Shown here: positions 26,704 through 35,821 of the stretch, piece after piece
Layout: each line of letters begins with the position of its first letter
Numbering within the stretch: the first letter of the stretch is position 1
Assembly (NCBI GenBank): GCA_026214975.1
Contig: JAOBSW010000842.1
Span: 1 to 64,000 of the forward strand
From: Gentiana macrophylla
Taxonomy: Eukaryota > Streptophyta > Magnoliopsida > Gentianales > Gentianaceae
Length of the DNA: 64,000 nt
Reading direction: 5' to 3'
The notes under the pieces: model-generated
Told to the model about the DNA's origin: nothing
Seen by the model: the letters and a program-made list of their open reading frames with translations, nothing else
Databases searched by the model: none
Made by a program: the position numbers and the translations under genes

Positions 26704-26721
26704 TGGCGCCGTTGCCGGGGA
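26704..26721 (+). other. Primer binding site of element 4 (Asp tRNA)
   Basis: TGGCGCCGTTGCCGGGGA starts 3 nt after the LTR. It is complementary to the 3' end (including CCA) of plant tRNA-Asp as I know it, which is typical of Athila-type elements. Confidence 0.9.
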
Positions 26722-27017
26722 GGTGCTGTTTTTGATTGTGTTTTTATTGTTTTAGGTGATAAGAAAGCAAATCGGTGTTTTGAAGTTGGTTTTTTCTAAG
26801 CTTCTTCGCTCGCTTCGCTGATTTTGCTCTCTGTTCTGACCAAACGCACATTCTGGACCTTGAACGCCCGTTTTATAATCTGAACGGCCGTTTAACTTGT
26901 TGAACGAGCGTTTGTACTTGAACTGGCGGTCTATTTCAGAACGCCCGTTCTGATTCTCCCTGCTGTTTTCCTGTTTTCTGTCATTCTTGGATCCCTTCTT
27001 CCGTTTGACTCCGGTTT
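26722..27017 (+). other. Leader of element 4 with dyad cluster 2
   Basis: Untranslated leader between PBS and gag. Between about 26843 and 26953 it holds six GAACG..CGTT-type 12-mers, including GAACGCCCGTTT, GAACGGCCGTTT, GAACGAGCGTTT and GAACGCCCGTTC, separated by roughly 8-15 bp of unrelated sequence. Confidence 0.65.
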
Positions 27018-28323
27018 ATGTTAACTCGGAGCAAGCAAGGCACTCTTGTTTTTGATCCTGAGATTGAAAGATCCATTGTTTGTCCAAATCGCAGACAAAT
27101 CCGTTCTCGCACCCAAATTTTTGAGGAAAATTTGGAAGAGAAATTCCGGAAAGAAATTGAAGAGTTTGTCTTCGAGATGGCTGACGATACAAGGACCCTA
27201 GCTGATTATGCCAGACCGGGCGTGGTCAGAGTTAATCCTGGAGTTATCATACCAGCCATTGCAGCTCCAACATTTGAGCTTAAACCTGCTTTGATTCAAA
27301 TGATGCAACATGCATCTATTTTTCATGGGTACCAATCGGAAAATCCTCACACCCATATCCACACATTTCTTGAAATCTGTGGTACTACAAAGTTACAAGG
27401 TGTTGGCGAGGATGTCATTAAACTCAAGTTATTTCCATTCTCCTTGAAGGGTGAAGCCAAGGAATGGTATAACTCTTTACCCGTTGAGTCTATCACAACA
27501 TGGGAAGAATTGGAGAAGGAATTTCTAAGTCAATACTTTCCTCCATCTAACCGCTCGTTGTCTTAGTGATATTTATACTTTCACTCAAAGAAATTTCAAC
27601 GAATCTTTCTTCGAAGCCTTCAAGAAATTTAAATCTTTACTCAGAAAATGCCCCCATCACGGTTTAGACTTGCAAAGACAAGCTAATACGTTTTACAGTG
27701 GTTTGACTGAGTTGACCAAAGGCATGGTCAACAGCTCTAGTGGTGGGACATTTCTGAAGAAGACCCCACAAGAAGGATGGGCGTTGTTTGAGGATATAGC
27801 AAAGTATAACTATGCTCCTTCTTACCAAGCTATCCAAGCACCTGCACCAAAAATCGAAGAAGTAAATATGCAGAATCAATTGATTTCCTTACTTCAACAA
27901 CAGGTTGCTAATCTTTCCACGAATTCGAATTCTCAGTCTATGAATCAGCTTCAACAAAACGCCCAAGTTTTGTTTTGCGATAATTGCAATCAAGTTGGCC
28001 ATGCGTTTGGTCAATGTCAATTTCCACCCAACTATCAAGTCAATGCTATCCAACATGCGAGGCAGTATACGCCGATAGTTTGCCAAACTTGTCGTAGAGG
28101 ACATACGCCTCTCGCTTGTCCTAGGAATGGGCAAAATCCTGAAGTCAATGCATTTTATGGCCAATCCAATCAAAGATTCCCGAATCAATATTCTGGTCCA
28201 AGCAATTTCCAAAATCAGGGGTATAACCCAGGTTCTCAGAACGTCAATAGGAACCCAAATAACTATCAGAATCAATCTTGGGTTTTCCTACGTCTACTCA
28301 AAGATTCAATCAAAAGCGCCTAA
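27018..28323 (+). pseudogene. Athila-type gag, frameshifted
   Basis: This is the structural capsid and nucleocapsid protein. It begins at the ATG of MLTRSKQGTL. The plant retrotransposon gag domain follows, with HASIFHGYQSENPH, FLEICGT, LKLFPFSLKGEAKEWYNSL and LEKEFLSQYFPPS. At about 27555-27566 the frame shifts and the domain continues in the next frame (YTFTQRNFNESF, LLRKCPHHG). A zinc knuckle CDNCNQVGHAFGQC (CX2CX4HX4C, about 27979-28020) and a second CX2CX3HX4C (CQTCRRGHTPLAC, about 28084-28122) follow; both would bind viral-type RNA. The last part is Asn/Gln-rich. Length and order fit an Athila gag. Whether the shift is real or a consensus error cannot be told here. Confidence 0.9.
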
Positions 28324-28839
28324 CAATTCTACTCCCCGCTCGCAATAGGCCCGATCAATCTATTAGTCGAGTTCTCAAAATCCCCTGGATTTTCTATCCC
28401 AAATGAAATTGTTACGAGGTTGGAAGAGCAAACAAAGACGATCAAGAACCTCGAGAGACAATTGGGACAATATCGAACAACTTGCTTCCGCACCACTGGA
28501 CATTTGCCAAGTTTTACCGAGAAAACCCGAGTGGAAGTGGTCAAGTCAATCAAGCTAATCGAGTCAATGTATCGCTCTTGTTCCATCTCCTTCCTACAGT
28601 CAAGAAGATACTAATGCTATCAGCTTGAGATCCGGCACTCAACTCTCTGGTCCACAGAACCAGGGAAACCACTAGCCCCTCCTGCCAGTGGAAGTGCAGG
28701 AGGGGGAGTTGAGAAGGCCTATTTCCCCAATCCGATAAAGAGCACTCGGGAGACTAACTCTCCGAGGGATAAGGAGGAAGGATCTAAAGCGCATACGCCG
28801 TGAGCAAGTGAGAACTCTATTGAGAAAGCGTCTGAGCCC
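28324..28839 (+). pseudogene. Degraded gag-protease linker
   Basis: Fragments in several frames are recognisable as the stretch between nucleocapsid and protease. LEEQTKTIKNLERQLGQ (about 28420-28470) is the coiled segment usual in this place in Athila-type polyproteins. Stops and shifts break it, including one near 28280-28350. No other gene is seen. Confidence 0.6.
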
Positions 28840-29746
28840 GTGAGGACAGGAGTTGAAAAGTCTGTAAGATGGAAAGATCTTGAGGACCAAGCCGTGAGCT
28901 CCTCTTTTAAGAAAGTCTTTTCAGAAGACGATTTGAAGAAGCTCCAGTTCCCTCCGAGAAAGACTAGTATTCCTTTATGTGAAGACAAGAAATATGAGAA
29001 GGTACTCAACCTCCTGAAAAACACCCAAGTTAACTTGCCATTATCTGACGTGTTGGTTGAGATGCCCAAGTATACTAAATTTATAAAGGATGTGGTCTCG
29101 TCTAAGAAGAAGTTGGAGGGCATGGGAAGGTTGGTTGGTGAGGATTGTTCCATGATGAGTTATGAAGATGTACCATTAAGAAGGGTGATCTGGGACGATT
29201 TGTCCTTACTTTGCAGATTGGAGGTCTTGTTTTCCTAATTCTTTATGTGATTTAGGAGCTTCAATTAGTCTTATGCCTCAGATGTGTGTCAACAACTCCA
29301 ATTAGACCATCTTTGGAACCTACCACCATGAGTATTCAGTTCAGCATGATCATCCAAGAAAGCAACAGGGATCTTAAAGGATTTGTTGGTTCAGGTCGAT
29401 CGATTTACCTTTCCCGTGGATTGGTATGTCTTAGATATCCAACAACCCAATACACCCCTGATTCTTGGACGACCATTTCTCGCTTCATCGCTAGAGCCCT
29501 TATCGATTGTGATGATGGGGCTAAAGTGACTTTTTGCGTGTTGGAAATGAAGAAGTGAGCTATAGTGTATCTAAAGCTATCAAAAGACCTTCTGAATGTC
29601 CAACTGGCTATTCTATTGAGGAATCATCTGATGATTTCAGTAATTTTCTAGATGAGCAAGTCCTTGCAGTAGATTCTGAATATGAACGCTTGATCGATAA
29701 TCTAAATCAATATGGTAGGATAGATTTGAATGAGCTTGGAGTCTAA
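28840..29746 (+). pseudogene. Athila-type protease region, frameshifted
   Basis: The region first encodes the conserved lead-in (LKNTQVNLPLSDVLVEMPKY, then KFIKDVVSSKKKLEG). The retropepsin active-site motif CDLGASISLMP follows at about 29246-29278, where DLGAS stands for the D-(S/T)-G triad of this lineage. VDRFTFPVDWYVLD and ILGRPFLA (about 29395-29490) are the second half of the protease fold. The pieces lie in different frames, so at least two shifts occur between 29230 and 29540. The role would be to cut the gag-pol polyprotein. The tail (29534-29746) is the acidic linker toward RT. Confidence 0.82.
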
Positions 29747-30102
29747 AATCAAGATGAAGTTGCGAGGCATAAAAATCTTTTCGCTTCTTGAGGAAGTGGA
29801 CTTATTAGAAGCTATGTTGCTTTCCTCCGATAATTTGCAAAGTACAATTTTAAAATCTAGTTTGGAAGAACCCCGATTGACCTTGAGTTGAAACCGCCAC
29901 CAAGCATTTAAAGTATATCTTCCTACAAGATGGTAACAAGCTTCCTCTCATCATTTCATCCAAACTATCCCGGATTGAGGAATTAAAGTTAATCAACGTC
30001 TTGAAAGAAAATGCATGCTTTTGGATGGCAAGTCGGGGATATCAAGGGATATCTCCGGACATCCAGTATGCATAAAATCAAGGCAGAAGATGGAGCTAAA
30101 AA
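29747..30102 (+). pseudogene. Degraded protease-RT linker
   Basis: No continuous frame. Short pieces resemble the protease-RT spacer in the order expected, but stops interrupt every frame. Nothing else is seen here. Confidence 0.5.
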
Positions 30103-31345
30103 GTGAGACAACCGCAAAGGAGGCTGAATCCTCATATGCAGGAGGTTGTCAAGAAAGAAATTATCAAGTTGTTGGATATGGGAATCATATATGCCATCGC
30201 AGACAGCGATTGGGTGTCGCCAACTCAAGTAGTTCCCAAAAAAGGGGGAATTACAATTGAGAGAAATGAAAAGGGAGAAGAGGTCGCTATAAGACTTGTG
30301 ACTGGTTATCGAGTTTGCATTGATTATAGAAAGCTTAACGAAGTCACGATGAAAGATCACTTTCCTCTTCCTTTCATTGACCAAATGCTTGAGCGTTTGG
30401 CCGGCCATGCTTTCTCTTTGCTTTTAGATGGCTATATTCAGTTATTTTCAAATTCCCATTGACCCGAAAGACCAAGAGAAGACCACCTTCACGTGTCCCT
30501 ATGGTACTTTCGCCTACAGGAGAATGCCATTTGGTCTCTGTAATGCTCCAGCTACATTTCAAAGATGTATGTTGGCGATATTTGACGGACTCGTGGAGAA
30601 ATGTATGGAAATTTTTATGGACGATTTCTCGGTTTTCGGTCAAACTTTCGATGACTGTCTTCTGAACCTTGATCAGGTGCTGAAAAGATGTGTGGAAAAG
30701 AACCTCATCCTCAATTGGGAGAAATGTCATTTCATGGTTGAGGAGGGTATCGTTCTTGGCCATAAAATTTCATCCAAAGGTATCGAGGTGGATAAAGCGA
30801 AAGTGGAAACTATTGAGAAAATGAGCTTTCCAACTAATGTGCGTGAGATACGCGGTTTTCTTGGACATGTGGGTTTCTACAGACGATTTATCAAAGACTT
30901 TTCCAAAATTGCTAAACCTTTATCCAACCTACTTCGTAGTGACGTTGAATTTCATTTTGATGACGAGTGCAAGCAAGCATTTGAAATGCTTAAGTGTCAG
31001 TTAATATCTGCTCCTATCTTGATCTCGCCAGATTGGAATCTTCCTTTTGAACTCATGTGCGATGCATCTAACTACGCGGTCGGTGCAGTTTTAGGCCAAC
31101 GAGTGCAAGGAAAATTCCAACCGATCTATTATGCGAGTCATACTCTAAACCCCGCACAAGTTAACTACACTACAACGGAAAAAGAACTGCTGGCGGTTGT
31201 ATTTTCTATGGATAAATTCCGCAGTTACTTATTGGGAGCTAGAGTTATAGTCTGGACAGATCATGCTGCTCTGCGCTATTTGTTGAAGAAGCCAGACGCT
31301 AAACCGCTTGGATTCTCACCCTACAGGAGTTTGATGTGGAAATAA
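30103..31345 (+). pseudogene. Athila-type reverse transcriptase and RNase H
   Basis: The RT domain starts with QPQRRLNPHMQEVVKKEI and contains GIIYAIADSDWVSPTQVVPK, YRVCIDYRKLNEVTMKDHFP (fingers) and LPFIDQMLERLAGHAF. A shift at about 30430-30440 moves it to the next frame, which carries QIPIDPKDQEKTTF, MPFGLCNAPATFQRCM and the catalytic FMDDFSVFG (the YXDD position, about 30616-30642). RNase H follows with Asp in LMCDASNYAVGAVLG, Glu in TEKELLAVVF and Asp in VWTDHAALRYLL. It ends where the frame breaks near 31320. Together these would copy genomic RNA to DNA and remove the RNA strand. The palm motifs are intact; only the frame is broken. Confidence 0.93.
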
Positions 31346-32742
31346 AAGATATAAAGGGTAGTGAAAACGCAGTAGCGGATCATGTTTCGCGATTGTTGAA
31401 TGAGAAAGAGGATGTCCCTGACGATATTGATCTGTATTTTCCTCTTGAAAGTGTTATGCTTGTTGATAACTGTCAATCTGAAACCCCATGGTACTCTACC
31501 TTCGTCAACTACCTTCACTCCAATTATTTGAATCCTGAGTTTTCTTACCAAGAGAAAAAGAAGTTTTTCTCTGATCTTAAGTACTACATCTGGGATGAAC
31601 CGTATTTATTCAGAATTTGTAAGGACGGTTTGCTTCGCAGGTGTGTTCCTGAATCTGAGCAACATGCTATAATCGAACAATGCCATAGTGGACCCACAGG
31701 TGGCCATTTTGGTACTTGGAAGACGGTTGCGAAGATTTTTCAGTCCTGGTTCTATTGGCCATCCATCTTTAAAGATACGAAGCCTTCAGTAAAAGGTCGC
31801 GACAGATGCCAAAGAACTGGAACTCTAACTCGACGTTACGACATGCCATTGACACCCATCTTGGAATGTGAAGTTTTCGACGTATGGGGGATTGACTTTA
31901 TGGGTCCTTTTCCTTCATCTTGCGGAAACAAATACATTCTGGTTTGCGTTAGACTACGTGTCTAAATGGGTCGAGGCCATCGCCACTCCTCACGCGATCA
32001 TAAAACAGCTTATGAAATTTCTTAAAAGAACATCTTTGCGAGGTTTGGGTGTCCGCGCGCTCTAATTAGTGACGAAGGAACACATTTTTGTAACCGACCC
32101 CTGGACAAAGTTTTAGAGAAGTATGGGGTTCACCACAAAGTTGGTACACCATACCACCCTATGACAAGCGGTCAGGTTGAGCGGAGCAACCAGAGTCTGA
32201 AAAACATTCTGGAAAAGACGGTCAATAGCCACAGGAAAGATTGGAGTCTGAAACTGGACGATGTACTTTGGGCGTATCGCACAGCTTACAAAACACCGAT
32301 GGGTACATCGCCTTTCCAGATGGTTTATGGTAAACCATGCCACTTGCCAGTCGAGCTGGAGCATAAAGCTTACTGGGCGACGAGGTTCCTGAATTTTGAT
32401 TCCAAAGCTTGTGGTGAGCACAGACTTCAGCAGATGCATGAGCTAGATGAGTTCAGACTCCGAGCTTATGAGAGCTCCAGGATAAGCAAGGATAGAATGA
32501 AGCTCTTTCACGATGCGAAGATAAAAAAGAGAGAATTTCTTGTGGGAGAGTTGGTTCTCTTATATAACTCTCCTCTACATCTCTTCCCTGGAAAGTTACG
32601 GACTCGATGGTCCGGTCCTTTTGAAATTCTCAACATCTATCCCGGAGGTGTGCTAGAGCTTAAAGGCTACGGCGATCAACCCTTCAAAGTTAATGGTCAA
32701 AGGTGTAAGCACTACATCGGTCAACCGAAGAAACACCTTTGA
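31346..32742 (+). pseudogene. Athila-type integrase, frameshifted
   Basis: It starts with KDIKGSENAVADHVSRL, the usual RNase H-integrase junction. The zinc-binding part (EQCHSGPTGGHFGTWKT, then GRDRCQRTG) lacks the first Cys of the expected C-X2-C pair. The core has Asp in WGIDFMGPFP (about 31894), Asp in ISDEGTHF (about 32071) and Glu in GQVERSNQ (about 32176), the D,D-E triad. Shifts lie near 31955 and 32055. The C-terminal part ends with [12 protein letters not shown], a GPY/F-type module, and no chromodomain is visible. It would insert the cDNA into the genome. The 680-nt final part (32062-32742) is uninterrupted. Confidence 0.92.
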
Positions 32743-32842
32743 TTGTTAAATTCCTCGACGTTTCGGATGTTGTAGTCCGTAAACCGAGGACTTTGATGAA
32801 TTCTCGCCCGAGTTATTCTCCGAGGAGGTAGCCCCTGAGACC

Positions 32843-33067
32843 ATGGAGGAGGTCCTTGCCGGAAGTTGGGATATGGAGGAGTTGCGTCGAGAAATGATAT
32901 CAAAGAAGAGACAAAAAAAGAAGGTGTCTACCACGAAGACATTTCAGCGTTTTTGGCAGTTTTTTCGTAAACTCACTCCTGGTATGCATTATGTCTACCG
33001 TCACCCTGACAATCACGCTTTGCATAATGTGGCGAATGGAAAAGTGAAATGGCCCGATCCGGGTTGA
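32843..33067 (+). CDS. Small ORF after pol, unknown (74 aa)
   Basis: A short ORF 100 nt after the integrase stop. It is basic, with KKRQKKK near residue 22 and an aromatic stretch FQRFWQFFRKL. I do not recognise it. It could be a decayed 3' part of pol or a chance ORF. It sits directly upstream of the first two-hairpin module. Confidence 0.3.
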   Translation: MEEVLAGSWDMEELRREMISKKRQKKKVSTTKTFQRFWQFFRKLTPGMHYVYRHPDNHALHNVANGKVKWPDPG

Positions 33068-33080
33068 GTTTCCACGATTT

Positions 33081-33126
33081 GTCGAGCTAACGACAATAAC
33101 TGAAGCGCTACTAGGAGGCACCCTAG
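33081..33126 (+). other. Two-hairpin module, copy 1
   Basis: GTCG-AGCTAA-CGAC (33081-33094) can form a small stem-loop. A spacer ending in AGCGCT follows, then CTAGG-AGGCAC-CCTAG (33111-33126), a second stem-loop. The same layout recurs at 33703-33753 with different but still paired stem bases. It lies between the pol end and the next ORF. Confidence 0.7.
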
Positions 33127-33222
33127 ATATCTTTTTCTTTCTATTTGCGTTGTTTGCTTTCTGTTCCGTTTTTATTTGTCTAGTCTTTGACGAGTGTTGC
33201 CTGTTTCAGTCTACCGGTTGAA

Positions 33223-33594
33223 ATGGCTGAGGAGGATGAGCGATACCCTTACGGCATACCTACGCATGAGTTCTTTGGGATGTCCGAGCCTGAGTTCGAG
33301 TTTGTCAGTAGGATTCATGCCATTTCCCTAGAGGAGGGCCCTGGCGGCTTGAGGGTTCTGGATGCAGATATCGACATCCTCACCCGAGTCCAGACTTTCA
33401 CCTTTGTTGTCGTCTTGCCTCCTTTTCTGTCTGGCGGGGATGGGGAGTGGACCATCGAGGAGCTCGAGGATGACCTTGATAGGCCATTCACAATCCTCAA
33501 CGATCCTTTCCTCGCCGATCTCGTCTTAGTGTTTGAGGAGGAGCATGCCCGTGGGATTGAGCGAGCTGGAGAAGATTGGAACCTTCAAAGATGA
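33223..33594 (+). CDS. Post-pol acidic ORF of element 4 (about 123 aa), unknown
   Basis: Starting at the ATG at 33223 (MAEEDERYPYGIP) it encodes about 123 residues. An in-frame upstream start at 33187 is possible but less likely, because a splice-acceptor-like CTGTTTCAG ends at 33209 after a pyrimidine-rich stretch. The protein is acidic, with EWTIEELEDDLD and FEEEHARGIE. No known domain, signal peptide or membrane segment is visible. It stands between the two hairpin modules, in the region where Athila-type elements carry extra reading frames. Function unknown; it could be an accessory protein or a degenerated part of a longer ORF. Confidence 0.45.
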   Translation: MAEEDERYPYGIPTHEFFGMSEPEFEFVSRIHAISLEEGPGGLRVLDADIDILTRVQTFTFVVVLPPFLSGGDGEWTIEELEDDLDRPFTILNDPFLADLVLVFEEEHARGIERAGEDWNLQR

Positions 33595-34521
33595 TTTTGA
33601 TCTACGGCCCGCCATTGACACCTTCGCGCCCGTCTCATTCGTCTGATCGATTGGTCCTCGCTCTATGATTAGTTTTTAGTTAGTGTCTGTTTCTAGTTTT
33701 AATCGTCGAGCCATCGACGTTAAACAAAAGCGCTTGGTGGGAGGCAACCCACCGTTTCTTTATATTTCTTTCTCTTGTATGTATTGTAACGTTTTGTGTT
33801 GAAGTTGATATTAACGTTGGTTCGAAATTTAAACTTTTTCTGTTGCTTTGCATTTTTGTCATCTGAACGCCCGTTTAAAATGGTAGAACGCCCGTTCGGA
33901 ATCCTCTGGCACTCTCTGTATCAATTTTTGTGTTTTGAACGCCCGTTTTGAATCCCAAACGGGCGTTCCACCTGTTTATAAAAGCAAAAATTGAAGAACC
34001 CTTCGTCATTTTCATCCGCCCCTTCCTCTCAAAAAACGGTTTCTCTCCCCATTCTACCCTAAATTCCTCAAATCTTCACCAAATTGAGCGCTCTTTAGCT
34101 CAAAAGAACGCCCTTAATCCCCTCTTTTCCAATCTCCAAGCTTTTCCTCTGTTCCTTACACCAGTTAACACGCATTGAGGCTGCAACAGTGCGACTTTTT
34201 GGTTCAAAAATCCACGATTTTGCACGCATTCGGGAGTTTGAAGCCTTCTAATCACCGTTTCCACTCGTCCCACACTTAATTAGGTAAGCCATCATCGTTT
34301 TTACTTTCATTCACTCACAGAAATTGGATTTCAACATTTCACCACTCACGCTCTAGTCATGTTTATTTGTCTAATTTGTTTTTTTTTTTTTTTTTCCTTT
34401 CTGTGTGTTGTTTGATGAATGGTGGTTTCGGTTTTGCGTTTGGTGTTGGATGGGGTGTTGTGGTGTTTGTTTGGGGGCGGGCTGATTCGGTTGAATCACT
34501 GTTCTTCTGGTTGTAGCGAAT
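33595..34521 (+). other. Intergenic region before the last ORF, with hairpin copy 2 and dyad cluster 3
   Basis: Non-coding. It holds hairpin module 2 (33703-33753) and four GAACG..CGTT-type dyads at about 33864-33970 (GAACGCCCGTTT twice, GAACGCCCGTTC, AAACGGGCGTTC). A T-run lies at about 34379-34396. A splice-acceptor-like TTCTGGTTGTAG ends at 34516, 5 nt before the next ATG. No other gene is supported. Confidence 0.6.
33703..33753 (+). other. Two-hairpin module, copy 2
   Basis: CGTCGA-GCCA-TCGACG (33704-33719) is the first stem-loop. A spacer ends in AAGCGCTT. The second stem-loop is GGTGGG-AGGCAA-CCCACC (33736-33753). Compared with copy 1, the AGCGCT and GAGGCA parts are kept, while the second stem changes from CTAGG/CCTAG to GGTGGG/CCCACC and stays fully paired. 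Confidence 0.75.
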
Positions 34522-35821
34522 ATGTCTCGTAGAGCGGGTAAGGAGCCCATGGTTGAACCCCATAGGCAGAAGAAACGTAAAGGTGATGACTATGGTGGTC
34601 CCCGACAGTCTACGGGCGGGGTTAGAATAGGAAGCCCTAGGGGCCCCACTCGAGACCCAATCCCTCTCCCGTTTTCTCAGCGCTTCATAAGTCCAAAGGC
34701 TATGAACTTGTTCACCCAGGAGTATGTGTCCCGAAAAATGCTGATTGAGAGAGAGATAGTTGAGGATAAGGTAGACCCCGCCTTTTTGACGACGCTTAGA
34801 GATCGGGGGTGGGACGTTTTAATGGTCATTCCGGAAACTCTCGTAAATGACACTCTTGTGCGGGAGTTCTTTGCTAACCTCGATACCAAACATTTAGAAG
34901 CTGGCTTTGTCATGGTTAGGAAAGTTAAAGTCCCGTTTTCCCCTAAGGCTATCAATGCTAAGTACGAGCTTGAGGATTTGGATGGCGTAGACCATCGTGT
35001 TGAGATTAAGGAATTAGTAGACAGTGGATGCGACCCGTTGGAGGATTTACGGTTGTTGGTTGATAAAGATATTCCGTGGACTTATAAACACGGGAAGAGG
35101 GATGAACGTAAGGACATAACCACTACGCATTGGCCCGAGGATTGGAGGGTAAAATGCAAGTTCATCCAAAACCGGTTTGCGCCCTACGGATAACATCACC
35201 CATTTCGGCCTCGAAGATCTCGGTTTGTTGTATGCTATAGAATGGGGGATCGAGGTGAATGTTGGGGAAATTATTTATGATGAAGTCTTTAAGCATTTGA
35301 AGAATCCTAACCGTTGTATCATTTGCCCTCACCTTATCCACAGCCTTTGCCTAGACGCCGGGGTCCCTGAATACAAATCCGATCACAGGCCTAAGAATCC
35401 TCGGGGCATTCAGAAAGAAACGAAAAAGGTTACCCCGAAAACCTCAGCTAGTACTGCTCCGCCCGGATCATCGTCTTCCGCACCACTTTCTGCTCTATCT
35501 CCTTCTGACAAGCTGCAGCTGAGCATTGCACACAGTTTGCGGAAGTGGTTGCGTATTCTATGTTGTACTCAGAACGATATTCTGGCTAACCAATTGGAGC
35601 TGAATCGGGGCAACAAAATCACAAAAGAATCAAGGTTCGCTCCAAACACCGTTGAATTCCTGTTTGAAGACGAGGTGGAGAGCACCATTGCTCGTGTTAT
35701 ACCCGGAATATGTGCCCCATCTAGAGATGAAGGGGCTGCTGAGGCTGAAGATGACGAGGATGATGAGGATGACGATGTCGATGCTCTGAGAGAGTGCAGT
35801 GGGATGATTCTCGATGAGTGA
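34522..35821 (+). pseudogene. Athila ORF3-like protein (putative plant transposon protein domain), frameshifted
   Basis: The first part (34522-35193) starts with ATG and a basic N terminus (RKGDDYGG near residue 20). It contains FISPKAMNLFTQEY, VREFFANLDTKHLEAGF and VPFSPKAINAKYELEDLDG. A shift at about 35180-35195 moves to the next frame, which holds LGLLYAIEWGIEVNVGEIIY and IICPHLIHSLCLDAGVPEY and ends in a very acidic tail (DDEDDEDDDVDA). This order matches the domain often annotated as putative plant transposon protein, found in the 3' ORF of Athila-type elements in the env position. No signal peptide or membrane segment is visible, so an envelope role is not supported by the sequence. 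A splice-acceptor-like site just upstream suggests a spliced mRNA. Confidence 0.72.

Noticed and set aside
34522..35821. True envelope protein in element 4
   Set aside because: No signal peptide or membrane segment can be seen. The sequence fits the plant transposon ORF3 domain and ends in an acidic tail.
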